Of a stretch of 64,000 bases of DNA, positions 8,456-15,993 are shown piece after piece. A program made the position numbers and the translations under genes. Origin of the DNA: an uncultured Clostridia bacterium (lineage in GTDB: Bacteria > Bacillota > Clostridia > Christensenellales > Borkfalkiaceae); assembly GCA_934271255.1 (NCBI GenBank), contig CAKQQS010000008.1, positions 1 to 64,000 of the forward strand, read 5' to 3'. The notes below the pieces were generated by a model. That model made no database searches, had not been told where the DNA came from, and was given only the letters and a program-made list of their open reading frames with translations. Each line of letters begins with the position of its first letter. Positions within the stretch are counted from its first letter, which is position 1.

Positions 8456-9607
8456 TTATTTTGTCTCGGAAGTCTTTTCAAACTCTATAAAACTTTCGGC
8501 AATCGCGCCCTTGTAAATATTGTTGTCTTTACCGACGAATTTAACGTCGATTTGAGAATGCGTCGGGCTGTTTGAAAACATTTCGTCGAGTTTTTTTTCG
8601 ACGAGCGTTTTAAGCCTAATGATTTCGCCGTCGAAAACGATATGCGAAACGTCGAGAAGTTCGGTAACGCTCCATAAAAATCTGCCGAGAACGGCAATAG
8701 AATCGTTAAGCGTTTTTAAAGCGACTTCTTTGCCGTTTATGCAATCCGATATAAATTTTTCTTTAATTTCGGCATACGGAATATCGTTTTCTCCTATCGC
8801 GCAAAGGTAACGGTCGGTTATGCTTTTAAGCGATAAAACGGTTGAAAATATTTTACTGTTTTCGTTCGGGAAAAAATCGGTCGCGTCGATGGGATTCATG
8901 CCGAAAAACGCAAATTCACCCGCCATTCCGCGCTCGCCCGAAAATATTTTTTTGTTAAACACGAATCCCCCGCCGACGCCCTCGTCAATATAAATGAATA
9001 TAAAATTATCCGGAACGGCAGGCTTTTCGAGTTCAGCATACATTGCTGCCGACATATCGTTCGTCATACAAACGGGAACACCGAGTTTCCCTTCGAGGAA
9101 TTCGGCGAAATTTTCGCCGTAAAACTCGGAAAACTTCCCCGCAAACGAAAATCTGTCCGTTTTACAATCGTATTTGCCCGCAAAAACGAAAACCGCATGA
9201 TGAAGAGGCTTATTAAAAGTTTTAACGTCAAAAATCGCTTGTTCGAGTGTTTCCCGTTTTACAACGTATCCCGTCTCGTATTCTTTTCTGTACAACTCTT
9301 CTCCGACATAATCGTTGACCGTGACGGTAAGAATGTCACCGTATGCCAGTATAACGGCAAAATATCCGTATGAAGGATTCGGGGTAATTATTTCCGCTCT
9401 TCTGCCCGCGGTGGACGACGGAAGTTGAGTTCTTACGACCATTCCCGTTTCCGTCATAGACGAAATAATTTTAAAAATCGCCGCGTTTGAAAGCCCCATG
9501 ATTTCTTCGAGTTCCGCAAACGTTTTGCCGCCTTTTCTCAACGCTCTCATAACCGCCTTAATATTCGACGAGCGTATATATTCTTGCCTTCTTCCTAGTT
9601 TCGCCAT
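8456..9607 (-). CDS. ROK-family transcriptional repressor (XylR/NagC-like)
   Basis: The protein has 383 residues. An N-terminal winged helix-turn-helix spans residues 8-65 (FAELEEIMGLSNAAIFKIISSM), followed by a ROK sugar-kinase-like domain with IDEGVGGGFVFNKKIFSGERGMAGE near residues 207-232. The usual zinc site, GH followed by C-x-C-x(4)-C, is absent: GEFAFFG stands where GEIGH is expected. It may therefore act without zinc and is unlikely to phosphorylate sugar. It lies directly upstream of the transport operon and is transcribed the same way from its own promoter. I infer that a sugar inducer releases it from the operators at 8333-8392. Confidence 0.9.
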   Translation of the reverse strand: MAKLGRRQEYIRSSNIKAVMRALRKGGKTFAELEEIMGLSNAAIFKIISSMTETGMVVRTQLPSSTAGRRAEIITPNPSYGYFAVILAYGDILTVTVNDYVGEELYRKEYETGYVVKRETLEQAIFDVKTFNKPLHHAVFVFAGKYDCKTDRFSFAGKFSEFYGENFAEFLEGKLGVPVCMTNDMSAAMYAELEKPAVPDNFIFIYIDEGVGGGFVFNKKIFSGERGMAGEFAFFGMNPIDATDFFPNENSKIFSTVLSLKSITDRYLCAIGENDIPYAEIKEKFISDCINGKEVALKTLNDSIAVLGRFLWSVTELLDVSHIVFDGEIIRLKTLVEKKLDEMFSNSPTHSQIDVKFVGKDNNIYKGAIAESFIEFEKTSETK

Positions 9608-9671
9608 GATCTTTCTCCGTTTTTCCCTTACATTACAATATTATTTGCGAATTAACGCTTTATTTAATATT

Positions 9672-9686
9672 AACTTAATTAGTCAA
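9672..9686 (-). promoter_or_regulatory. Single ROK-operator-like dyad over a -35 box
   Basis: AACT-N5-AGTC at 9672-9684 matches the dyad found twice upstream of the transport operon in all but one base. On the minus strand it overlaps TTGACT (9681-9686), the likely -35 of the ROK gene. Autorepression is a reasonable inference. The -10 element is not clear. Confidence 0.5.
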
Positions 9687-9816
9687 AAAAGTCAAGGATT
9701 ATTCTTTACCCAAAAGAATACCGCTTCTTCACTCGTGAAACGGTATTAAACAACATTACATTGATTTAACGGCTTAATTCGATATTACGTTTTGGGCGAT
9801 TAAGTGCCTATATGTA

Positions 9817-9845
9817 TTGACTAAAATAATGAATCATGGTATAAT
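9817..9845 (+). promoter_or_regulatory. Consensus sigma-A promoter with no obvious gene
   Basis: TTGACT (9817-9822), a 17-base spacer and TATAAT (9840-9845) on the plus strand. This is one of the best promoters in the window, yet only a 30-codon open frame without a good ribosome site follows (9881-9973). Confidence 0.75.
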
Positions 9846-9922
9846 ACCAAAAAGCAAATGTGCATCTATCCGGATATTTAATGCTCTTAAAGTATTTGAT
9901 GATGTACATTAAAAAGATGAGA

Positions 9923-9964
9923 GACGATAAAAAAACAGCAGATATCGAACGCTCGATACCTGCT
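9923..9964 (-). terminator. Intrinsic terminator, minus strand
   Basis: The stem is 9937-9948 with 9953-9964 (one A-C mismatch, loop of four). On the minus strand it is followed by GTTTTTTTATC. It could back up the tRNA-Ala terminator, or it could be a plain structural helix of the plus-strand RNA. Confidence 0.5.
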
Positions 9965-10030
9965 AAAAGATAATTATTCGGTTGTCTACGTTGTGATTAA
10001 AACTTAAATCTAACGCCGAAAAAGTCTTTT

Positions 10031-10077
10031 GAAAAGAAAAAAGCGAACTCTGTTTTTATATCAGAGTTCGTTTTTTT
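10031..10077. terminator. Bidirectional terminator between candidate RNA and tRNA-Ala
   Basis: Nine-pair stem CGAACTCTG/CAGAGTTCG (10044-10052 and 10062-10070). TTTTTTT follows on the plus strand, and CTTTTTTCTTTTC follows on the minus strand downstream of the tRNA. Confidence 0.85.
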
Positions 10078-10083
10078 CAGCTG

Positions 10084-10159
10084 TGGTGGAGATAAGGGGA
10101 TTCGAACCCCTGGCCTATGCGTTGCGAACGCATCGCTCTACCAACTGAGCCATATCCCC
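10084..10159 (-). tRNA. tRNA-Ala (anticodon CGC)
   Basis: The 76-nt cloverleaf has acceptor GGGGATA/TATCTCC (one G-U), a D-arm GGCTCAGTTGGTAGAGC, an anticodon stem ATGCG/CGCAT around the loop TTCGCAA (anticodon CGC, reading GCG), a T-arm GGGGTTCGAATCCCC, and an encoded CCA end at 10084-10086. Confidence 0.97.
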
Positions 10160-10169
10160 AAGCGTTTGT

Positions 10170-10198
10170 ATTATATCACTACTTCGTGAAAAAAGCAA
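10170..10198 (-). promoter_or_regulatory. Promoter of tRNA-Ala
   Basis: On the minus strand TTGCTT (10193-10198), a 17-base spacer and TATAAT (10170-10175) put the start within a few bases of the mature tRNA end. The remaining 240 bases up to the next promoter are pyrimidine-rich and show no gene. Confidence 0.8.
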
Positions 10199-10442
10199 TT
10201 ATTTTTTATCAATTATTTTCCCTTTCTTGAAATATTATTTTCTAACCCCGCCTTTCTTCGCCTTTTCTTCGGTTTTTCTTTACTTCTTCGCTCTCGAAAT
10301 GCCCCCCTTTTACCCTATCCGTCCTTTGCTTTTGCTTTCTCTCGGTTTACGGCGGCGTTTTCGCCCGCCGCCCCGCCTAAACGCGCGCCGAAACCTGCCG
10401 AAAAAAAGTCGATGATTTTTTTTGAATAATTTTTTCAATCGG

Positions 10443-10471
10443 TTGCGTTTCCGCTCCCTTTTTGCTATAAT
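10443..10471 (+). promoter_or_regulatory. Promoter of the small lipoprotein gene
   Basis: TTGCGT (10443-10448), a 17-base spacer and TATAAT (10466-10471). The leader to the start codon is short and contains AAGGAG. Confidence 0.75.
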
Positions 10472-10504
10472 CGTATTTATAAAAAATCATAAGGAGATTT
10501 TATT

Positions 10505-11128
10505 ATGACGAAAAAATTATTAAGCGTTTTTGCTTGCGTTTTAATTGCGATAACAACTTGCTTTTCCTTCGCCGCGTGCGGCGGTAATTCGGGCGGTAAC
10601 ACGCCTACTCCCCCGTCTCACGACAGTACGAAATGGTTTACGGAAAAAGAACTTGCCGCGAAAGGACTTTCGGGCTTGACCGCGCCCGTAAATCTTACGG
10701 GAAAGATGCAGTCAAGCGATTACTGGTTTAACGACGGCTACTCTTTCCATCAACCTTGTCCGAACGAAGACGTTTTCTATGAAAACGCGAAAACGTATTT
10801 CGATTATTTCAAAACGAATTACGACGGATTGTTCGGCAAAACGTCGATAACCGCATTAAGTCTGGAAACAGACGAAACCTGGTACAATATCACGCAAAAA
10901 ATAAACATTGACGAGTATTTCAGCGATAACCCGAGCAAACTTTACAAGTTTTATTACGTTACGAACAATACTCTCGAAGACGGTTATATAGTAAAAGGTT
11001 CAGTCTTCACGTTTGAAATACGGTACGAATTCAGCACGAACGACAACTGCTATTTGTTCAAACTTTTCATCGAAAGCGCGGACACTAATCATAACGGCAC
11101 GTCAAGGAATTATTATAAAATGAAATAA
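10505..11128 (+). CDS. Small lipoprotein of unknown function
   Basis: The protein has 207 residues with a lipobox (SFAAC, Cys at about residue 25) and then a Gly/Asn/Pro/Thr linker. The mature domain of about 165 residues is rich in aromatic and charged residues (DYWFNDGYSFHQPCPNED, FDYFKTNYDGLFGKTS). No catalytic motif or known family is recognised. It is monocistronic, with its own promoter and a strong shared terminator behind it. The start has an ideal AAGGAG site. It would be attached to the outer face of the membrane. Confidence 0.85.
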   Translation: MTKKLLSVFACVLIAITTCFSFAACGGNSGGNTPTPPSHDSTKWFTEKELAAKGLSGLTAPVNLTGKMQSSDYWFNDGYSFHQPCPNEDVFYENAKTYFDYFKTNYDGLFGKTSITALSLETDETWYNITQKINIDEYFSDNPSKLYKFYYVTNNTLEDGYIVKGSVFTFEIRYEFSTNDNCYLFKLFIESADTNHNGTSRNYYKMK

Positions 11129-11136
11129 TTTTAAAT

Positions 11137-11176
11137 AAAACCCCCGCCACGCTTTTCATAGCGTGGCGGGGGTTTT
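11137..11176. terminator. Strong bidirectional terminator
   Basis: A 17-pair perfect stem (AAAACCCCCGCCACGCT at 11137-11153 with its complement at 11160-11176) has a six-base loop. It ends both the lipoprotein gene from the left and the eight-gene redox operon from the right. Confidence 0.93.
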
Positions 11177-11190
11177 AATTTTTACGATAT

Positions 11191-12612
11191 TTATTTTAAC
11201 TGCGAAATCGCGTCGGCTATCGTTTTTTCAAACGCTTCTTTGCCGTATTTGTCGACTTCGGCTTTGTTCTTTTCGCCGTGAGTAAGACAGCCCGCGCCGC
11301 CTATACACCCGCCTACGCACGCCATACCTTCGATAAAGTTGGCTTGCAATTTGCCCGCTTTCTTTTGGAGCAACGCTATTCTGCACTGTTCTATGCCGTC
11401 GCACGAACAAGGCTTTAACACGAATTCGAGATTTTGTTCTTTGATGCCTTCCGCAACGGCGTCCGCAAGTCCGCCGCAACGGGCGAATATTCTTCCGAAA
11501 TAAGACGCGTTATCCAAAACGCCTTCTTCGAGCGTGGTGATATCGATATCTCTGCTGTCAAACAACGCCTGCAACTCTTCAAACGTCAAAGCCGCGTCTA
11601 CGTACGGTTTTACGCTTTCTTTCTGTACTTCCGCTTTTTTAGCCGTACACGGGCCTATAAACACCGTTTTGCAGTTTGTTTCCGTGCCTTTGATGTATTT
11701 CGCAATCGTCGCCATAGGCGAAAGATTATGCGAAACGAATTGTTTCAAATCGGGGAAGTTTTTGTCGATATAATCGACGAACGCGGGACAACACGAACTC
11801 GTTAAAAACCCTTTTTCTACTAATTCCTTAGATTCCGCCTGCGCTACCATATCCGCGCCCAAAGCCGCTTCTATGACGGTATGGAAACCTAATTTTCTCA
11901 GCCCCGTGATTACCTGACCTAACTTGGCGTAAGTGAACTGGCTGGAAATAGACGGCGCGACTATCGCGTAAATCTTGTAGTTCTGGTTGCCGTGGCTTCC
12001 TTTCAGCATGTCTATTACGTTCAGAATATACGATTTGTCGTTAATCGCGCCGAACGGGCAAGTGTAAACGCACGCTCCGCACGAAATACATTTATCGTTG
12101 TTTATGCACGCTTGTTTTTCGTCGCCCATATAAATCGCGCCTACTTTACACGCCGTTTCGCAAGGACGCTTATAGTTGTGAATCGCGCTGTACGGACAAA
12201 CTCTCGAACACGCTCCGCATTCTCTGCATTTCGTTTTGTCGATATGCGCGACGTGGTTCTGATCGAACGTTATCGCGCCGAACTTACACGCGTCTTCGCA
12301 GCGGTGCGCAAGACAGCCCCTGCACGCGTTGGTTACTTCGTAACCCCCCATAGGACATTCGTCGCACGCTATATCAATAACTTCGATGGGGTTGGGATTT
12401 TGCTTGTTGCCGCCCATAGCGAGTTTGACGCGTTCGGACACAATCGCGCGTTCTTTGTACACGCAACAACGCATAGTCGGGATTTTGCCCGGCACTATGA
12501 TTTTGGGAATATCCAAAAGGTTGTCTTGTAGCGTGTCGTTCCACGCCTGTCTTGCTACTTCGCGCAAAACCTTATATTTTAAATGTTGTACTTTCGTATC
12601 GAATTTTCTCAT
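11191..12612 (-). CDS. [FeFe] hydrogenase, monomeric group-B-like
   Basis: The protein has 473 residues and is cytoplasmic. A Cys-rich N-terminal half carries several [4Fe-4S] motifs (CDEC at 83-86, CRECGACSRVCP at 129-140, CISCGACVYTCP at 175-186). The H-cluster domain follows with TSSCCPAF (271-278), GPCTAKKAE (320-328) and EGMACVGGCIGGAGC (428-442), so all cluster cysteines are present. The PCSCDGIEQC segment and the length fit the group B type, which reduces protons with ferredoxin or has an unsettled role. It is the last gene of the rex operon, 11 bases after the phosphatase gene. Maturases HydE, HydF and HydG are not in the window. Confidence 0.92.
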   Translation of the reverse strand: MRKFDTKVQHLKYKVLREVARQAWNDTLQDNLLDIPKIIVPGKIPTMRCCVYKERAIVSERVKLAMGGNKQNPNPIEVIDIACDECPMGGYEVTNACRGCLAHRCEDACKFGAITFDQNHVAHIDKTKCRECGACSRVCPYSAIHNYKRPCETACKVGAIYMGDEKQACINNDKCISCGACVYTCPFGAINDKSYILNVIDMLKGSHGNQNYKIYAIVAPSISSQFTYAKLGQVITGLRKLGFHTVIEAALGADMVAQAESKELVEKGFLTSSCCPAFVDYIDKNFPDLKQFVSHNLSPMATIAKYIKGTETNCKTVFIGPCTAKKAEVQKESVKPYVDAALTFEELQALFDSRDIDITTLEEGVLDNASYFGRIFARCGGLADAVAEGIKEQNLEFVLKPCSCDGIEQCRIALLQKKAGKLQANFIEGMACVGGCIGGAGCLTHGEKNKAEVDKYGKEAFEKTIADAISQLK

Positions 12613-12623
12613 AAAAACTCCGC

Positions 12624-13796
12624 TTAAAAATAACTGACCTTAATCTTTTTGCCCATTTGCTTTAAGCACGCCGACAAGTCTTCGACAAGGTTCATTTTAA
12701 TGTTAAAGTTTATCGGTAAATCGGGGTTTTGGTGCGCGGGATTAACCGCTCTGCCGACGAAAAAGTTGATGTCCGTCGCTTCTTCAAACAACATTCTGCA
12801 TATAAGCGACGCGCCGTCTCTGCCGAAACTCCATTTTTCGTAGAGTTTGTTTTCGCCGAGAACGTCGTGGGCGTATTCGACGACTTTGTTTATCGTGATT
12901 ACCCCTTCCGTAACCAAATCGACGCCTTCTATCTTCGCGATAGGCGGTACGTCCGACTGTACGAAATTGACGTCTACTTCCACTTTTTTACCGAGATATT
13001 TGGCAACTATCGACGACGTGGTTCCGCCGCATACGATATGTTTGCCTTCTTTTGAAAAGAACAACGCCATCATACGGTTAGCGTCGTCCCTGTCCCTGGG
13101 CGGTCCGAACAAAATGTTCATCGGTTCGCGTTTTCTTATCTTGATAACGCAAGCCGTAGCGTCGTCGCCGGGACGATTTCCGTAAAGTTTGTTTACTTCG
13201 TCTATAAGCATTGCGGACATCGTTTTCGCCGCGTATTCGCCCGCTACGACCGCCTGCATAAAGCCTACGATTTCGTCTCTTTTCCAACCGAAATTATACG
13301 CAAGCCCTATTCCCGCGTGCGGACACCCGTCGCTCATCGCGACGAACACGTCCCCTTCCTGCAACTTTATTACCGAACGGTAAATCTTTTTGCCGTCGAT
13401 GTTCGTTTCCGTCATAGGATAGTCGTAATTTTCGCCGTTTCTGATTAAAATCGTCAACGGGTTGTCGTACTGTATAAGTTCCATTTCGCGGTTCTCGACG
13501 ATATGCATAATGGTAAACGTCGAGTACGCCACGCCCCTGACCGAACATATAGGCAACGTTTTGGCTATCGTTTCCACGCAGTCCGAAAGCGTCAACCCTT
13601 CCGACATCATCGTCGAAATGATTTTGCTCGTAAGCGTCGAAAGAATGCTCGCTTTAACGCCGCTGCCCAACCCGTCGGCTAAAACGACTACGACGGAATC
13701 GTCGTCCCGTTCAACGACGTCTATATGGTCGCCGCACAGTTGTTCCCCCGCGTGGTTTATGCTTTTGTAACCGATATCCGCGCAAAGATTATTCAT
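12624..13796 (-). CDS. SpoIIE-type PP2C serine phosphatase
   Basis: The 390-residue protein has the metal-binding motifs of the SpoIIE/PP2C fold: ADGLGSGVKAS (about 40-50), SDGCPHAGIGL (about 154-164) and GDDATACVIKI (about 218-228). A second C-terminal domain of about 165 residues is not recognised. Its start overlaps the end of the sensory hydrogenase gene by eight bases, so the two are probably made together. Phosphatases of this kind are linked to putative H2-sensing hydrogenases in clostridia. I infer that it relays the hydrogenase signal by removing a phosphate from a partner protein, with the APH-like kinase in this operon a possible counterpart. Confidence 0.9.
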   Translation of the reverse strand: MNNLCADIGYKSINHAGEQLCGDHIDVVERDDDSVVVVLADGLGSGVKASILSTLTSKIISTMMSEGLTLSDCVETIAKTLPICSVRGVAYSTFTIMHIVENREMELIQYDNPLTILIRNGENYDYPMTETNIDGKKIYRSVIKLQEGDVFVAMSDGCPHAGIGLAYNFGWKRDEIVGFMQAVVAGEYAAKTMSAMLIDEVNKLYGNRPGDDATACVIKIRKREPMNILFGPPRDRDDANRMMALFFSKEGKHIVCGGTTSSIVAKYLGKKVEVDVNFVQSDVPPIAKIEGVDLVTEGVITINKVVEYAHDVLGENKLYEKWSFGRDGASLICRMLFEEATDINFFVGRAVNPAHQNPDLPINFNIKMNLVEDLSACLKQMGKKIKVSYF

Positions 13797-15465
13797 CGGA
13801 AATACTCTCCTTTAATTTCGTGAGCGCGATTTTCGTTTCCGCCGCCGTTTCGCCGAGCAAAGAAGCGATTTCCTGTACTATTCTCATTTGTTTGTCTACT
13901 ACGTTATCCGCCGTTTCTATCGTTTTGCTACGCAGTTCTTCGCGTTTTTCACGCTCGTTTTCCTGTTCCGTAACGTCTCTCATTATACATAAAAGCATAT
14001 GATAGTTGGTATCGTAGATAATCGTTTGTTCGACGTACCTGTTGTATTCGGCAAGATACGTTCTTTGATTTTTTATACTCTTTTTGCTTTCCAAGACTTC
14101 AAGGAACGGTTTGGGATCCAAAATACGCACCAACTGGTCGCCCAAAACGTCCGAATTATATCGAATGTTGAGTATCTTACGCGCGGCGGGGTTGATTTGC
14201 TGTACTTCCAAAGCTTCGTTTACGACGATTAAAGCGTTGGGCGTGTTCGATACTATACAGTCCGAAAAACTCTCCGCTTTTTCTTTTAAGTATGGCAAAC
14301 ACATCGAAATCTCCGCTTTGCCGTGATATATTGCTATCGCTTTTTCTCTGCACGTATCGTAACCGCAAGAACCGCAGTTAAGTTCGTCTTCCGGCGTGTT
14401 TTTGCCCATTTTTTTGAGTATTTCTTTAATTTCGCTTTCGGACGGCGTGCCGTATCTTCTCTCGATCGGCTCGAATCTCTTCGCCAACGCCATCGAATCG
14501 GGTTGGTCTACCTTAAAGTCCTTATCTCCCGCGTAACTTGCTACCGACTTGTAGTCGATTACGGGCGAACGGTGATATTTTTCCATAACGGGACCGCCTA
14601 CGCAACTCCCCGCGCACGACGACATTTCTATGAAACAGTTATGAACGTTTCCGCTCTCTATCTCTTTCAGCGCGGCGATGCAGTTCTCCACGCCGTCTAT
14701 CGCAAGATAGGTATATTTCGGGTTGCGTTTCGTCATCGTTTTCAAAATACCGCTCGTCGTCGGGAAAAATCTCGCTCTGCTCTCTTCCGTGTCGTCCATG
14801 TCCGGTTCGAGTTCGATTTTCGCTTCTTTAAGCCATTCGGTGAGTTCTTCGTACGTCAATACCGCGTCGACTATTCCTTCGTAATACTGCGCTTCGTCCT
14901 TTTTGGAAACGCAAGGACCTATGAACACCGTTTTCGCTTCGGGGTGTTCTTTTTTAATTTTCGCGCAATGCGCCTGCATCGGCGACATTACGTCGGCAAG
15001 GTAAGGCAAAAGCGTCGGGTAGTATTTCTGTATAAGCAGATTAACGGAATGACAACACGAAGAAATAACGATATCTCTCGTGTCGTCGGCAAGCATTTTT
15101 TCGTATTCCGTTTTTACTATCGTCGCGCCGACCGCGGTTTCTTCGATTTCCGTAAAACCGAGTTTTTTCATCGCCTTTCTCATTCCGTTTATGCCGATTC
15201 CCTGATAGTTGGCGATAAACGACGGGGCAAGGCTTACGTACACGGGCGCGCCCGACTGTATCATAACCTTGACTTTTTCCGTTTCGTCTACGATTTGTTT
15301 TGCGTTTTGCGGACAAACGACGAAACACTGACCGCAAAGTATGCATTCGTTGCCTATTATATGCGCCTGATTGCCCGAAAACCGAATGGATTTTACGGGA
15401 CAATGACGTATACACTTATAACAGTTTTTACAATTCGATTTTTTCAGAGTCAAACATTCCGACAC
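13789..15465 (-). CDS. hydS: Sensory [FeFe] hydrogenase with PAS domain (HydS-like)
   Basis: I place the start at GTG 15465: an AAAGGAG site lies eight bases upstream and the previous gene stops two bases before. The longest open frame would add 43 residues that only mirror the previous gene. The 558-residue protein has two [4Fe-4S] motifs (CKNCYKCIRHCP at 12-23, CILCGQCFVVCP at 41-52), an H-cluster domain with SSCCHS (135-140), GPCVSKKDE (183-191) and EMSSCAGSCVGGP (280-292), another Fe-S module (CGSCGYDTCREKA, about 364-376, MC at 388-389), then a PAS domain (about 398-500) and a C-terminal coiled coil. This order is typical of group C hydrogenases, thought to sense H2 or redox state. Confidence 0.93.
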   Translation of the reverse strand: MSECLTLKKSNCKNCYKCIRHCPVKSIRFSGNQAHIIGNECILCGQCFVVCPQNAKQIVDETEKVKVMIQSGAPVYVSLAPSFIANYQGIGINGMRKAMKKLGFTEIEETAVGATIVKTEYEKMLADDTRDIVISSCCHSVNLLIQKYYPTLLPYLADVMSPMQAHCAKIKKEHPEAKTVFIGPCVSKKDEAQYYEGIVDAVLTYEELTEWLKEAKIELEPDMDDTEESRARFFPTTSGILKTMTKRNPKYTYLAIDGVENCIAALKEIESGNVHNCFIEMSSCAGSCVGGPVMEKYHRSPVIDYKSVASYAGDKDFKVDQPDSMALAKRFEPIERRYGTPSESEIKEILKKMGKNTPEDELNCGSCGYDTCREKAIAIYHGKAEISMCLPYLKEKAESFSDCIVSNTPNALIVVNEALEVQQINPAARKILNIRYNSDVLGDQLVRILDPKPFLEVLESKKSIKNQRTYLAEYNRYVEQTIIYDTNYHMLLCIMRDVTEQENEREKREELRSKTIETADNVVDKQMRIVQEIASLLGETAAETKIALTKLKESISDE

Positions 15466-15467
15466 GG

Positions 15468-15734
15468 TTAGTTCTCCTTTTTCTTTTCGACGGCGGGAAT
15501 GACGGTGTTCGTCCAGAACTCGCCGAATCCTTCCGGCGTTATACCCGTATAAACCACGTCGTCGACGGTGATTGTTACCCCTACCCTGTTGCATCTGCCG
15601 GAGCAGAACGCTCCGGTCAGCACTATCTCGTCTTCCAGACGATTTTCTTTAATTTTTTCCTGCAACAGTTCAACTATTCTCGGCGCGCCTTTAAGGTAAC
15701 ACGAACTGCCGACGCACACTTCGATAAAAATCAT
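15468..15734 (-). CDS. Thioredoxin-like [2Fe-2S] mini-ferredoxin (second copy)
   Basis: The 88-residue protein is a stand-alone NuoE-type thioredoxin-fold ferredoxin. Four cysteines form the cluster pattern: CVGSSC at 7-12 and CSGRC near 44-48. YLKGAPRIVELLQ gives the usual helix after the first pair. It ends two bases before the sensory hydrogenase start, and its end carries that gene's ribosome site. It should pass electrons to or from a hydrogenase in the same operon. It is a diverged duplicate of the gene just upstream. Confidence 0.92.
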   Translation of the reverse strand: MIFIEVCVGSSCYLKGAPRIVELLQEKIKENRLEDEIVLTGAFCSGRCNRVGVTITVDDVVYTGITPEGFGEFWTNTVIPAVEKKKEN

Positions 15735-15736
15735 TT

Positions 15737-15976
15737 TTATACCTTTGCTTTAATTTCTTTTTCAAAAAAGTCTTTTACCGTTTCGGGCGTTACCGAATAA
15801 AACTTGTCGTCTACCGTAACGCATACGCCGAGTTGGCATTTGCCCATACAAAACGTTCCGCCGAGTTCGACTTTGTCGCCGAGCCCCGCTTCGTTGATGT
15901 AATATTGAAGTCCTTCGACTACTTTACGCGATCCTTTGATGTGGCACGAAGATCCGATACAAACTGTAACTTTCAT
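15737..15976 (-). CDS. Thioredoxin-like [2Fe-2S] mini-ferredoxin (first copy)
   Basis: The 79-residue protein has CIGSSCHIKGSRKVVEG at 6-22 and CMGKC near 43-47, the four-cysteine pattern of the NuoE-like fold. No other domain is present. It lies 17 bases after the kinase gene and two bases before the second copy. The shared CxGSSC and TVDD motifs show that the two are paralogues. They may form a heterodimer or serve different hydrogenases. Confidence 0.92.
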   Translation of the reverse strand: MKVTVCIGSSCHIKGSRKVVEGLQYYINEAGLGDKVELGGTFCMGKCQLGVCVTVDDKFYSVTPETVKDFFEKEIKAKV

Positions 15977-15993
15977 TTTCCATTTTCTCCTTT

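Larger units (their letters stand above)
9852..10077 (+). ncRNA. Candidate structured small RNA of about 225 nt
   Basis: The stretch lies between a near-consensus promoter and a hairpin followed by seven T (10044-10077). Three helices can be drawn: 9857-9866 with 9901-9910 (ten pairs, one G-U), 9937-9948 with 9953-9964 (eleven pairs, one mismatch), and the terminator stem. A short open frame (9881-9973, ending KKMRDDKKTADIERSIPAKR) overlaps these helices and could be a small peptide instead, although its ribosome site is weak. I do not recognise a known RNA family. The rest of the gap from 9687 to 10083 shows nothing else. Confidence 0.45.

Noticed and set aside
10227..10415. 62-codon frame rich in Phe and Pro
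   Set aside because: It lies in a pyrimidine-rich gap, has no ribosome site and ends just before the promoter of the next gene.
15466..15594. 43-codon N-terminal extension of the sensory hydrogenase
   Set aside because: It overlaps the mini-ferredoxin gene in another frame and reads as low-complexity Arg-rich sequence. A GTG with an ideal ribosome site follows at 15465.
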